Shown one piece after another: positions 1 through 6,742 of a DNA stretch of 35,810 bases. A program made the translations under genes and the position numbers. The notes under the pieces were generated by a model that was not told the origin of the DNA, made no database searches, and saw only the letters and a program-made list of their open reading frames with translations. Position 1 is the stretch's first letter; the number at the start of each line of letters is the position of its first letter. This DNA comes from Leeuwenhoekiella nanhaiensis (GTDB lineage: Bacteria; Bacteroidota; Bacteroidia; Flavobacteriales; Flavobacteriaceae): contig NZ_KZ319304.1 in NCBI RefSeq assembly GCF_002744755.1, positions 1 to 35,810 of the forward strand, read 5' to 3'.

Positions 1-31
1 AATATTAGAGTTCGTTTTTTAGATTTCGCTT

Positions 32-430
32 TTACCGCTTCGCTCTCTCTTCGTTCGTGAATCTCGTAGACTCGATTTCGCGAAAGCGCACTTCTTTCTT
101 TTCTTCGGCATATTTCTTTTCAACTATCAATGGTTTTTTGTTGGGTTCTTCCATCACAAAAAGGGATTGCAACATTGCGACCGTAGGTTTGGTTTGTGTC
201 TTTTCTACATCACGCATTATGGCGATGACCGCATTGATTCTTTTTAAGAGCTTGGCTTCAATGGTTCTACCTGTAGGACCTAATTTTTCTCGTGGGGAAA
301 TCTCGTTATAGAGAAAAAAATCAAGTATGCTTTCCATTGCTTCGGTGTGCGTTTTAAAGTGCATTTTGGAAAATTCCTGAAATCGCTTGGCTGTTTTTCG
401 TTTGAACCTGATAGTGATGAATGAATCCAT
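32..430 (-). CDS. BfmA/BtgA-like mobilization (relaxosome accessory) protein
   Basis: This 132-residue basic protein resembles the BfmA/BtgA mobilization proteins of Bacteroidota mobile elements, which bind near oriT and assist the relaxase. The first ~45 residues read like a ribbon-helix-helix DNA-binding fold: a short strand (ITIRF) followed by helices carrying many Lys/Arg. The tail, from about residue 95, is highly charged. The partner relaxase would be expected downstream on the minus strand, beyond the left edge, so only half of the mobilization pair is visible. Two 13-bp direct repeats lie just upstream (451-463 and 493-505) and could be its own binding sites. A copy of the dispersed TTTCGCGAAAGCG palindrome lies inside the gene at 76-88. 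Family assignment is from recalled similarity, not a search. Confidence 0.7.
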   Translation of the reverse strand: MDSFITIRFKRKTAKRFQEFSKMHFKTHTEAMESILDFFLYNEISPREKLGPTGRTIEAKLLKRINAVIAIMRDVEKTQTKPTVAMLQSLFVMEEPNKKPLIVEKKYAEEKKEVRFREIESTRFTNEERAKR

Positions 431-450
431 TTCCTTTCGCTTTTTTAAAG

Positions 451-505
451 ATTTGACGTAAATCCATCCCTATTTACTGGTGTTCCAAGACCATTTGACG
501 CAAAT
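451..505. repeat. Paired 13-bp direct repeat ATTTGACGyAAAT
   Basis: The two copies differ at a single base and start 42 bp apart, close to four helical turns, so bound proteins would face the same side of the DNA. The second copy is itself an inverted repeat (ATTTG-ACG-CAAAT). Both lie within 75 bp upstream of the BfmA-like start codon at 430, which fits an autoregulatory or relaxosome binding site. Confidence 0.5.
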
Positions 506-825
506 TGTTGGAATTTTTAAATCCTGATTGATTTTAACTGCTTAAAAATCAACAGACTAAAGCGAAAATGGAATATGTAACGCGGCGCAGCCCGTTACCC
601 TCTTGCTATTCCTTTTCGTCACGCGCAAGCGTGACAAAAATCCATACAATCCGGCAAAAAAGCCGATTGCCATTTTCAGGGAAATGATTTTCCGATATGT
701 TATTTTTCGATGTGTAAGGGTATCGGCGAAAGTCGAAAAGTGGATAACCTTACTTTAATTTGAATGCTGAATTTCAGCGAAATAAAGATAGTGATTTTTT
801 ATTGATGTAGGTTTAATTACACACA

Positions 826-852
826 AAAACACCCCTAAAATTTTAGAGGTGC
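826..852 (-). terminator. Intrinsic terminator after the 65-aa gene
   Basis: Read on the minus strand, CACCTCTAAAATTTTAGGGGTG (831-852, given here as CACC/GGTG arms around the CTAAAATTTTAG palindrome) is followed by TTTTTG. The hairpin plus T-tract lies about 20 bp past the stop codon of the gene at 874. Confidence 0.65.
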
Positions 853-873
853 TTGGTTCAGTTTTGCCGAAAA

Positions 874-1071
874 CTATATATTGAAAACGTAGGTATAGGA
901 ATATAAATTCCGAAGTGCTTCTTCCTCTATCAACGTTTCAAAACAGCCATAATTTTCTTTTACGTATTTGCGAATGCTATCCCCAAATTTTCGTTTCACA
1001 TCTTCTTTGGAAGTTTCCAAAAGTCGGTTGTGAGCCTCTTCGCTCAAGTCTGTAAAATTGAGATATACCAT
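874..1071 (-). CDS. Small conserved hypothetical protein (65 aa)
   Basis: I do not recognise a named family. The protein is soluble, with no signal peptide or membrane segment, rich in Glu/Lys/Arg in the first 40 residues and ending in an aromatic tail (YSYTYVF). It lies 11 bp downstream of the DUF6876 gene, is co-oriented with the BfmA and SSB genes, and has a strong terminator right after it, which supports it being a real, expressed gene. The context suggests a maintenance or accessory role on the mobile element; function is unknown. Confidence 0.55.
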   Translation of the reverse strand: MVYLNFTDLSEEAHNRLLETSKEDVKRKFGDSIRKYVKENYGCFETLIEEEALRNLYSYTYVFNI

Positions 1072-1082
1072 AGCTGAAGATT

Positions 1083-1463
1083 TTAATATTCACTTGGTAA
1101 CATCAGCGTATCATTTACAAAAAACAACCGCAATTCATCGAGTGGAAAATCGGTAGCACGATAGCCGTGTTTTTCTAAAATGTTATCGTTGCCATCGCTG
1201 TAAATTATTTCGGCTTCGTAACCCGAATAATCCTGTTTTTCTTCGGGCAATCTTTTAAAATCGATAGTGATAAATTCGGTTCGGTTCATCAGACTTTTTG
1301 CAATTACGGAAGCATCCGTAATAAGCCAAAAACATTCGGCAACTTCGGAAAGGTATTTCAATCCATCGGTAAATCGTGTTTTCAATAGCGGGATTTGATA
1401 GAACATTTCTGTTCCATTAAAAAATTGCAACCGCTCTTTTATTTCGTTAACTTGTGCTTTCAT
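1083..1463 (-). CDS. DUF6876 family protein
   Basis: This 126-residue soluble protein matches the DUF6876 family as I recall it: an N-terminal EIKERLQFFNGTEMFYQI segment, a central FTDGLKYLSEVAECFWLITDA block, and a C-terminal DELRLFFVNDTLMLPSEY end. Members are small uncharacterised proteins encoded on Bacteroidota plasmids and conjugative elements, often beside SSB. No biochemical function is known. Here it lies downstream of ssb, separated from it by a strong hairpin, and 11 bp upstream of the 65-aa gene, with which it probably forms a transcription unit. Confidence 0.7.
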   Translation of the reverse strand: MKAQVNEIKERLQFFNGTEMFYQIPLLKTRFTDGLKYLSEVAECFWLITDASVIAKSLMNRTEFITIDFKRLPEEKQDYSGYEAEIIYSDGNDNILEKHGYRATDFPLDELRLFFVNDTLMLPSEY

Positions 1464-1493
1464 TGTGATTTCTATTTATGGAATTAATAATGA

Positions 1494-1529
1494 AAAGAGG
1501 GCGCATCTTTCGACGGTAACGCCCTCTTT
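1494..1529. terminator. Hairpin between ssb and the DUF6876 gene
   Basis: The arms AAAGAGGGCG (1494-1503) and CGCCCTCTTT (1520-1529) form a perfect 10-bp stem with a 16-nt loop. On the minus strand the stem is followed by TTTTC. It probably ends or attenuates the ssb transcript before the DUF6876 gene. Confidence 0.55.
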
Positions 1530-1540
1530 AATTTTGAAGA

Positions 1541-1885
1541 TTACTTGTCGCTTTTGCTTCCAAGTAAAAGGATTTCATCTGCTACCACTTCGGTAACATA
1601 GCGTTGGTTTCCATCGTCCGTGGTGTAGGTTCGGGTCTTTAGTTTTCCCGTAATTCCTACTTCTTTGCCTTTTTCAACATATTTCTCAACGATTTCAGCA
1701 GTCTTGCCCCAAGCAACTACGGTATGCCAGTTGGTGTCCGTTTGCTTTTCGCCTTTGCTGTCTTTGTAGTACTCGTTTGTAGCGAGTGAGAAGCGGGCTA
1801 CTTTCTTACCGCTTTCAAGGTTCGTAATGGTTGGCTCTTGCCCAACGTTTCCGATTAACTGTACGTGATTTCTAATAGTACTCAT
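1541..1885 (-). CDS. ssb: Single-stranded DNA-binding protein
   Basis: This is a 114-residue SSB consisting of one OB fold. Characteristic features are the start STIRNHVQLIGNVGQEP, the block NWHTVVAWGKTAE (W53 and W59, aromatic stacking positions), and GKLKTRTYTT followed by VADEILLLGS. It protects single-stranded DNA during replication and transfer. It is shorter than typical chromosomal SSBs and lacks the acidic C-terminal tip (DDDxPF-like), ending in GSKSDK; such tail-less SSBs are common on mobile elements and may not recruit the usual host partners. Confidence in the family is very high. Confidence 0.95.
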   Translation of the reverse strand: MSTIRNHVQLIGNVGQEPTITNLESGKKVARFSLATNEYYKDSKGEKQTDTNWHTVVAWGKTAEIVEKYVEKGKEVGITGKLKTRTYTTDDGNQRYVTEVVADEILLLGSKSDK

Positions 1886-2006
1886 AATACAATGGTTTTA
1901 AATGCCCTTTACAGGCTTGATTAATATTTCCCTTTTCAATTCAGATTAAATTTTAAGGGGTGTTTGTTCTTTTCTTTCGTGCATAGCACAATGGATAGAG
2001 TGGGTT

Positions 2007-2127
2007 TTGTCAAGACTTTTAGGGTATAAATCAGGTGTGTTTGCGACGTAGTAATCCCGCCTTTTTTTGCGGGATTCAAGGAAGTAGAAGCCTTATTTTT
2101 CACTAAAATTTGCTACGGTCTTGACAA
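2007..2127. repeat. Nested inverted repeats
   Basis: The outer arms TTGTCAAGAC (2007-2016) and GTCTTGACAA (2118-2127) are perfect complements. Inside them sits a perfect 8-bp hairpin, AATCCCGC (2053-2060) and GCGGGATT (2069-2076), with a T-rich 8-nt loop. Confidence 0.7.
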
Positions 2128-2641
2128 GTTCCATAAGGGCATTAGCAATTCTTTTAAAGCCGGTTACGATTTGAGCGTACCGACAGTTAAGCGAAATGAG
2201 TGGCTGGGTTTAACCCGCCTGACCGGACGGGCAGGTGTAGAATTGGTTATGACGTGCCTGTTTTTCGATGCCCCGAAAAACAATAAAGGCTTTATCCATT
2301 ATAAACCCCTTAAAATGTGTAAGACAGCGGTTCGATTTTTAGGGGTTTTCGAGTGAGGGCTCAAGAAGACCGCGCCGAAAATCCTGTTAAGAAAACCGAA
2401 GTGATGGCTTTCCGATAAAAAAAGCGGACTTCGTTCCCTATTTCGGATTGGGAATGAAGCGTCCCTTCCCAGCGTAGCGGGCAGGGTTAGCGAAATGAAA
2501 AGTAGAAATCGGGTACGGTGTCCAAGACCTTTGTAGTGAAGCTCTTTTCCCGAAATGAAGTGGTTGCCTGCTTTTTCAGAAGGCAGGCGCGGAATGTAGG
2601 GGAATGTGCTGAATGGATTATAAATGTAATGGTATAAAAAA

Positions 2642-2673
2642 ACCTCCCTACGAAAGTAAGAAGGTATTTTTTT
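2642..2673. terminator. Probable bidirectional terminator
   Basis: The arms ACCTCCCTAC (2642-2651) and GTAAGAAGGT (2656-2665) pair at 8 of 10 positions around a GAAA tetraloop. On the plus strand they are followed by TTTTTTT (2667-2673). On the minus strand they are also followed by a T-run, from the A-run around 2636-2642. It lies just beyond the stop codon of the ferredoxin remnant and also closes the non-coding region on the plus strand. Confidence 0.55.
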
Positions 2674-2688
2674 ACCAATTAAAACTGA

Positions 2689-2874
2689 TTATTTATTCAA
2701 AATATGCCTTTTAACTATTGTTCCTAAATCTTTCTCCGAAAACCATATATCCTCTGGATGAAGGTGCATAACGGGTGCTTGTTCACACTTGTTGTTGCAG
2801 TCCATATCGTCAACCTCAATTTTATTTTTTAACTTGTATTTCTTTATATAATAATCCAAAAGTTTAAATAAATG
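2689..2874 (-). pseudogene. 5'-truncated thioredoxin-like [2Fe-2S] ferredoxin
   Basis: Read on the minus strand, this encodes 61 residues beginning HLFKLLDYYIKKYKLKNK, then VDDMDCNNKCEQAPVMHLHP, and ending GTIVKRHILNK. The CNNKC-x-QAPVM block is the second cysteine pair of the small thioredoxin-like [2Fe-2S] ferredoxins. The N-terminal half, with the first cysteine pair, is missing: a TAA stop in the same frame lies immediately upstream at 2875-2877 and no similar sequence follows. An internal ATG would give only a 38-residue piece lacking half the fold. This is best read as a gene remnant cut at its 5' side, next to a broken recombinase gene, marking a rearrangement junction. The assignment is by motif and fold recall. 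Confidence 0.6.
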
Positions 2875-3044
2875 TTAAGATAGCAAGCATTTATTTGTTA
2901 TGGCAATCTGAACTTTATGAAACCAATAGACCTTGGAAGCTGGAAAATATTTAGATAATTGGCTGTTTGAATGTACTAACTATTGAAAAAGCGCAAAGGC
3001 AGAAGCAAGTGCATAAATTTCGGAGGTACGTAGAAACTTTCTGC

Positions 3045-3130
3045 TCTTGCGAGCGGTTCCGAGGGGGTCGGCAAAAATGGAGAGGTTCGAAATTTTTCGA
3101 ACCACGGAGTTTTTTTCGACTTCCGCAAGA
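3045..3130. repeat. Nested cruciform beside the recombinase remnant
   Basis: The outer arms TCTTGCG (3045-3051) and CGCAAGA (3124-3130) enclose a perfect 9-bp inverted repeat, GGTTCGAAA (3084-3092) and TTTCGAACC (3095-3103), separated by only two bases. It lies between the ferredoxin remnant and the recombinase remnant. It could be an old recombination site, the end of a lost element or a terminator. Confidence 0.6.
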
Positions 3131-3144
3131 ACATGGGTAATTGA

Positions 3145-3561
3145 GGGCATTTCAATGAACTTGAAGTGTCCCATAAAAGGGTATTTAGCTATACCGGCCT
3201 GTGCTACATCGAGGTCAAGAACTTGAACAAAAAGGACATTGTAAATGGAATAGATGGCGAGCAATGGATTATGGTCAGACGCCAGAAATCGAATACTCCC
3301 GTAAAGTTGCCATTGTTGGACGAAGCAAAGGCGATCCTCGATAAATACTCTGATCACCCATCCATTGAAAACAACTATTCGCTTTTACGGGTATTCAGCG
3401 ACCAAAAGGTTAACGAATACCTCAAGGAAATAGCCAAGCTGTGCCATATTGAAAAGAACCTGACCTTTCATGTGGCACGACACACATTTGCGACCACTAT
3501 CGCGCTTCTAAACGATGTCCCCATTGAAACAGTTTCAAAAATGTTAGGCCATACCAATTGA
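3145..3561 (+). pseudogene. Tyrosine recombinase (integrase) remnant, both ends lost
   Basis: The frame carries the catalytic-domain signature of Bacteroidota tyrosine recombinases: FSYTGLCYIEVKNL (box I region, with the usual Arg replaced by Cys), WIMVRRQKSNTPVKLPL, then HVARHTFATTIALLNDVPIE (HxxRH motif) and VSKMLGHTN. It stops right after HTN, so the segment with the catalytic tyrosine is missing. The core-binding and arm-binding domains are also missing, because an in-frame stop lies at 3142-3144. The longest open frame starts with GTG at 3166, but recognisable protein begins slightly earlier (FNELEV). It cannot be an active recombinase. Its loss of both ends marks past rearrangement where the mobility module meets the cargo. 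Confidence 0.85.
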
Positions 3562-3577
3562 GTCAAGCCTTAATACA

Positions 3578-3607
3578 AAATTTCTACAGATTTAATTCCG
3601 TATTTTG
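3578..3607 (+). promoter_or_regulatory. Candidate operator and promoter upstream of the response regulator
   Basis: The 15-mer AAATTTCTACAGATT (3578-3592) is followed by TATTTTG (3601-3607), resembling the Bacteroidota -7 element TAnnTTTG with one base missing. The identical 15-mer occurs before the PepSY-like gene at 5575, with its start 26 bp from TTTG in both places. This suggests a binding site for the adjacent response regulator and autoregulation. The ATG at 3613 lies so close to the -7 element that the transcript may be nearly leaderless. Confidence 0.5.
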
Positions 3608-3612
3608 AAGAT

Positions 3613-4296
3613 ATGAAACTGCTCATTGTTGAAGACGAACCTGAAATGCTCGAAAGCTTAAAAGAATTTGCTGTGGAGGAAGGATATCAGTGTGATGTGG
3701 CCAATAATCTTTCGAAAGCTCTGGAGCGCACCGGCCTTTATGATTATGACTGTATTATTCTGGACATTAATCTTCCGGATGGCAGTGGGTTCGACCTGCT
3801 CGAAACGCTCCATAAGGAAGACAAGTCCGATGGGGTAATCATCCTTTCCGCACGCAATTCACTTGACGATAAATTAAAGGGATTGGGGTTGGGGGCCGAT
3901 GACTATCTGACAAAGCCGTTTTATTTTTCCGAGTTGAATGCCCGTGTAAAAGCGATCATTAGGAGGAAACAATACAAAACAAATAAAATTGTTCATTACT
4001 CAAACCTGATAATAGAACCAGATCAACACGCCATCGGCATCAATGAACGTGAAAATAGGCTGTCCCTGACCAAAAAAGAGTATGCCATCCTCACCTATTT
4101 GATCAACAACCACAAGCGGGTACTTACCAAAGTCGCCTTGGCGGAATACATTTGGGGCGATTTCGTGGATGAAGCCCAAAGCTTTGATTTTTTATTCTCC
4201 CAGATAAGAAACCTGAAACGCAAACTAAAGGATGCCGGAGCCCAGGTGGAAATCAAGAATATTTATGGAGTAGGTTATCAAATTAAGTCAATATGA
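3613..4296 (+). CDS. OmpR/PhoB-family response regulator
   Basis: This 227-residue protein is a two-domain transcription factor. The receiver domain (about 1-115) has the acidic pair E7/D8, phospho-acceptor D51 in CIILDINLPD, and K101 in DDYLTKPF. The C-terminal winged helix (about 128-225) contains LSLTKKEYAIL and a closing YGVGYQI. It shares the ATGA overlap with the histidine kinase gene and is certainly its partner. The group resembles CusR/CopR-type metal regulators, but the signal cannot be read from the sequence. A 15-bp element shared with the PepSY-like gene's promoter suggests it controls itself and the downstream genes, which include the chromate-resistance genes. Confidence 0.93.
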   Translation: MKLLIVEDEPEMLESLKEFAVEEGYQCDVANNLSKALERTGLYDYDCIILDINLPDGSGFDLLETLHKEDKSDGVIILSARNSLDDKLKGLGLGADDYLTKPFYFSELNARVKAIIRRKQYKTNKIVHYSNLIIEPDQHAIGINERENRLSLTKKEYAILTYLINNHKRVLTKVALAEYIWGDFVDEAQSFDFLFSQIRNLKRKLKDAGAQVEIKNIYGVGYQIKSI

Positions 4297-5567
4297 GGTT
4301 ACTTTCCTACACCACTCGCACCCAGTTGTTCATTTTCCTGTTACTGTTCGGTGTTTTTTCGGCAGTGTTTTATTTGGTAATAAGATGGAACATAATGCAA
4401 AACGTGGATGAAGTTCTATATAATCGCAAAATGAACTTGTTGGCGTATATTGAGAAATACCCTGAAACGACCGTAGAACAAGATAACCCTCTTGATGATT
4501 TTATCTTTCGCCCCGTAAACAAAGCTTTGTATGAAAAAAACGCGAAAAACGCTGAAAGATATACTGACACACTTATCTATGAACCGACGGATGTTGAACT
4601 GGACGAGTATCGGAAACTGACCTCTTATGTTGCGCTAAATGGTGGCTACTACAAGCTTGAGGTGGTAAAACCCCATCTTGAAGCGAACGAAGTCATCAAT
4701 ACGATCGCCATTACATTGAGTGGGCTATTTTTTGGTCTCGCAATTTGTGTCTACTTTTCAAACAAAATACTTTCAAAAAGAATATGGCTCCCTTTCTACG
4801 AAATGCTCAAAAAACTTGAGGATTATCGTGTGGACAAAGAAAGGTTGCCCAAATTTCCCAATTCCAAGATCGAGGAATTCCAACTGCTCAATGTTGCACT
4901 GACAGAGTTGACCTTGAAAAACAAGAATGTCTTTGATAACCAAAAACAGTTTATCGGGGATGCTTCCCACGAAATGCAGACCCCCTTGTCCATAATCCAG
5001 TCAAAACTGGAAGCACTTATAGGCCAAACACAGCTCTCCGAAAAGCAGTCTGACATCCTGGAAGGTATCATCGGTTCCACACAAAGGCTGAAAAAACTGA
5101 ACAAAACCCTGTTGCTGCTGGCGAAAATAGAGAATGACCAGTTCCTAACAACGGAAGAGGTAAATGTTGATGGAATAATCGTCAGGTCGCTGGCATTTTA
5201 TGAGGAACAGAAAGAGGCCTTGAACATTAGGACCGAGATCGATATCAGGAATGGGGCAATTGTCCAGGGAAACAGTTTGCTTATCGAGATTCTCATTCAG
5301 AACCTGCTTAAAAACGCCTTCCTGCACAACATCAAAGATGGAAAAGTAATCATAAAACTGGACGGGAAAGGATTGGTTGTTACCAACACCGGCAGCGAAA
5401 AGGGGATTGACAAGGAAAAATTGTTCCAACGGTTCTATAAATCGTCCAGCAATCCAGATTCGTGGGGCCTTGGGTTAGCCATTGCACACAAGATTGCCGA
5501 TAAGGGCAATTGGAGGTTAACCTACAGTCATAAAAATTCGCTTCACACGTTCACCGTCGATTTTTGA
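4293..5567 (+). CDS. Sensor histidine kinase
   Basis: This 424-residue membrane kinase has one TM segment near residues 10-32, a periplasmic sensor region of about 110 residues, a second TM near 138-160, and then a cytoplasmic kinase core. The phospho-acceptor is H226 in GDASHEMQTPL (HisKA). The N box is ILIQNLLKNAFLHN, and the later boxes are VTNTGS (in place of a canonical DxGxG), FQRFYKSS and WGLGLAIAHKI. There is no HAMP domain with clear features. It overlaps the response regulator gene by 4 bp. The periplasmic sensor domain is not one I recognise and has no His/Met/Cys clusters that would point to copper. Given the genes downstream it may sense chromate-linked or envelope stress; this is inference. 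Confidence 0.92.
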   Translation: MRLLSYTTRTQLFIFLLLFGVFSAVFYLVIRWNIMQNVDEVLYNRKMNLLAYIEKYPETTVEQDNPLDDFIFRPVNKALYEKNAKNAERYTDTLIYEPTDVELDEYRKLTSYVALNGGYYKLEVVKPHLEANEVINTIAITLSGLFFGLAICVYFSNKILSKRIWLPFYEMLKKLEDYRVDKERLPKFPNSKIEEFQLLNVALTELTLKNKNVFDNQKQFIGDASHEMQTPLSIIQSKLEALIGQTQLSEKQSDILEGIIGSTQRLKKLNKTLLLLAKIENDQFLTTEEVNVDGIIVRSLAFYEEQKEALNIRTEIDIRNGAIVQGNSLLIEILIQNLLKNAFLHNIKDGKVIIKLDGKGLVVTNTGSEKGIDKEKLFQRFYKSSSNPDSWGLGLAIAHKIADKGNWRLTYSHKNSLHTFTVDF

Positions 5568-5574
5568 CTATCCC

Positions 5575-5604
5575 AAATTTCTACAGATTCGGTTTTTACA
5601 TTTG
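5575..5604 (+). promoter_or_regulatory. Candidate operator and promoter upstream of the PepSY-like gene
   Basis: The 15-mer AAATTTCTACAGATT (5575-5589) is an exact copy of the one at 3578. It is followed by TACATTTG (5597-5604), a full match to the Bacteroidota -7 consensus TAnnTTTG. No TTTG -33 element is visible where one would be expected; the 15-mer occupies that place, which fits an activator-dependent promoter. Confidence 0.55.
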
Positions 5605-5640
5605 ATATGAGTTAAATGTTAATCTTTAAATTTTAATGCT

Positions 5641-5985
5641 ATGAATACAAGTAAGAAGTTTTTTCGCATTGTGCTGTTATCCCTGATATTTATTGGTGGC
5701 GGAATGTTTACGGCTACGGCACAATCCGATATAAAAGAGCTAAGTGAGGAGGCCATTGAGTTCTCCGATCTTCCAAAGGCAGTACAGGATGCCTTTAAGA
5801 ATTCCGAATATGCCGAATGGGAAATCGAGGAGGTGGAAAAGGTCGAGACCAATATGGGTACAATGTATGAACTTGAGGTCGAGAACGAGAACGAGACGTA
5901 TTTTGAACTCTATTTTAGCCCCAAAGGTGAACTGGTGCTTAAAAGAGAGGAAAGCCACTCGGACGGCGATGACGATCATCGATAA
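5641..5985 (+). CDS. Secreted PepSY-like small protein
   Basis: This 114-residue protein has a cleavable signal peptide (to about residue 27, ending TATAQS) followed by a single domain of the PepSY-like type: FSDLPKAVQDAFKNSEYAEW, EVEKVETNMGTMYELEVE and ELYFSPKGELVLKREE. The tail is acidic and His-containing (HSDGDDDHR). Such proteins are common partners of two-component systems in Bacteroidota and act in the periplasm, perhaps as modulators of the sensor or of an enzyme. It is 73 bp after the kinase gene, has its own predicted promoter with the shared 15-mer, and is followed by a strong hairpin, so it probably has a separate, highly regulated transcript. Confidence 0.75.
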   Translation: MNTSKKFFRIVLLSLIFIGGGMFTATAQSDIKELSEEAIEFSDLPKAVQDAFKNSEYAEWEIEEVEKVETNMGTMYELEVENENETYFELYFSPKGELVLKREESHSDGDDDHR

Positions 5986-6026
5986 TATTGCGATGATGAA
6001 AGTCTAATTATTTTAATAATTGATAT

Positions 6027-6080
6027 AAGCTGGGAAATGTTGGAAAGAGTGATTGATGGCTTTTACATTTCCCAGCTTTT
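6027..6080 (+). terminator. Strong hairpin after the PepSY-like gene
   Basis: The arms AAGCTGGGAAATGT (6027-6040) and ACATTTCCCAGCTT (6065-6078) are perfect 14-bp complements with a 24-nt loop, followed by TT. It is a likely terminator or mRNA-stabilising structure; the loop is longer than usual for an intrinsic terminator. Confidence 0.55.
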
Positions 6081-6117
6081 AATTATCCCAAGCTTTAATA
6101 CGGGGCCTAACTAGCGT

Positions 6118-6693
6118 ATGATCAAAGACATAACGAAGAATATTTGTAAACTGAACGTTCTAATCGGCATTCTCGCGATATGCTATTGCAATGTGGATTG
6201 CAATGCGCAATCCAAACTGGCTACAGAAAACCCGAAAACTCCACAGACCGTATCAGAAAATGGTTTTCCTATAACCAAAACGTATTTCAGTATAGTTCAC
6301 CCCATTGTCACGTTTTCCGACAGCGGTCGGAACTTCAATTTCGATAGCGGTTATACAGTTGGATTCCCAACGGGCATCAATTTTTTGCAAAGTGAAAAAG
6401 TTGCCTTTAGCCTTGAGTTCGTTCCTTTTATTAGTGCCGAGGACGGCACATCCAAGGTAAGTGGTTTGCTTTTTCATCCCGGGGTAATCTACCGAAATAT
6501 TGCCGGGTTTAATTTCTTGACGAGACTCGCCTATAATACGAATGGGAGATACGGTATAACAGCCGTTATCAACAGGCCGATAGTCAAAAGGGATAAAGTG
6601 ACCTATTTTCTGGCCACGCCTATACCTATCCGTTTTGGTAACGAATTGCCTACATCGGTAACATTTGCATTTCAATTTGGCATTTTATTTTGA
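6118..6693 (+). CDS. Predicted outer-membrane/periplasmic protein, unknown family
   Basis: I do not recognise the family. The 191-residue protein has a signal peptide (cut near NCNAQS, about residue 31) and then alternating polar/hydrophobic strands rich in aromatic residues and glycine (YTVGFPTGINFL, VAFSLEFVPFIS, FHPGVIYRNI, VTFAFQFGILF). It ends in phenylalanine, as outer-membrane beta-barrels do. The size would suit a barrel of about 8 strands. It lies between the PepSY-like gene and the chromate-resistance genes and is 49 bp upstream of the DUF1259 gene, so it may be the first gene of that operon. Confidence 0.6.
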   Translation: MIKDITKNICKLNVLIGILAICYCNVDCNAQSKLATENPKTPQTVSENGFPITKTYFSIVHPIVTFSDSGRNFNFDSGYTVGFPTGINFLQSEKVAFSLEFVPFISAEDGTSKVSGLLFHPGVIYRNIAGFNFLTRLAYNTNGRYGITAVINRPIVKRDKVTYFLATPIPIRFGNELPTSVTFAFQFGILF

Positions 6694-6742
6694 AACTATA
6701 GAATTAAGTATAACCGAATACACAATTAACAAAAAATGAATT

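Larger units (their letters stand above)
431..873. other. Non-coding region with direct repeats and hairpins; candidate oriT/operator
   Basis: No credible gene is seen here. Visible structure: near-identical 13-mers ATTTGACGTAAAT (451-463) and ATTTGACGCAAAT (493-505) whose starts are 42 bp apart; an imperfect hairpin GTAACG/CGTTAC (577-582 with 593-598); a perfect 7-bp stem GTCACGC/GCGTGAC with GCAA loop (618-635); a CGGC/GCCG stem with an A6 loop (652-665); and a small GCTGAA/TTCAGC palindrome near 765-777. Its position directly upstream of a mobilization gene is where oriT is found in several Bacteroides mobilizable elements, so oriT or a relaxosome operator is a reasonable inference. No nic site is recognised. 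Confidence 0.45.
1886..2688. other. ~800-bp non-coding, hairpin-dense region
   Basis: No convincing gene lies here; the short open frames have no recognisable content. Secondary structure is abundant: an inverted repeat TTGTCAAGAC/GTCTTGACAA (2007-2016 with 2118-2127) enclosing a perfect AATCCCGC/GCGGGATT hairpin (2053-2076); a GTTTTTCG/CGAAAAAC hairpin (2260-2281); AAACCCCT/AGGGGTTT (2303-2310 with 2341-2348); and an arm pair with TTCCC/GGGAA near 2430-2457. A terminator-like hairpin closes the region (2642-2673). It could hold a structured RNA, an origin, or a recombination region. Confidence 0.5.

Noticed and set aside
2171-2356. A 61-codon plus-strand open frame in the non-coding region
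   Set aside because: It overlaps several hairpins, has no recognisable protein content, and starts and ends within inverted-repeat arms; better explained as chance.
2487-2678. A 63-codon minus-strand open frame
   Set aside because: It runs through the terminator hairpin and has low-complexity, gene-unlike composition; there is no support for translation.
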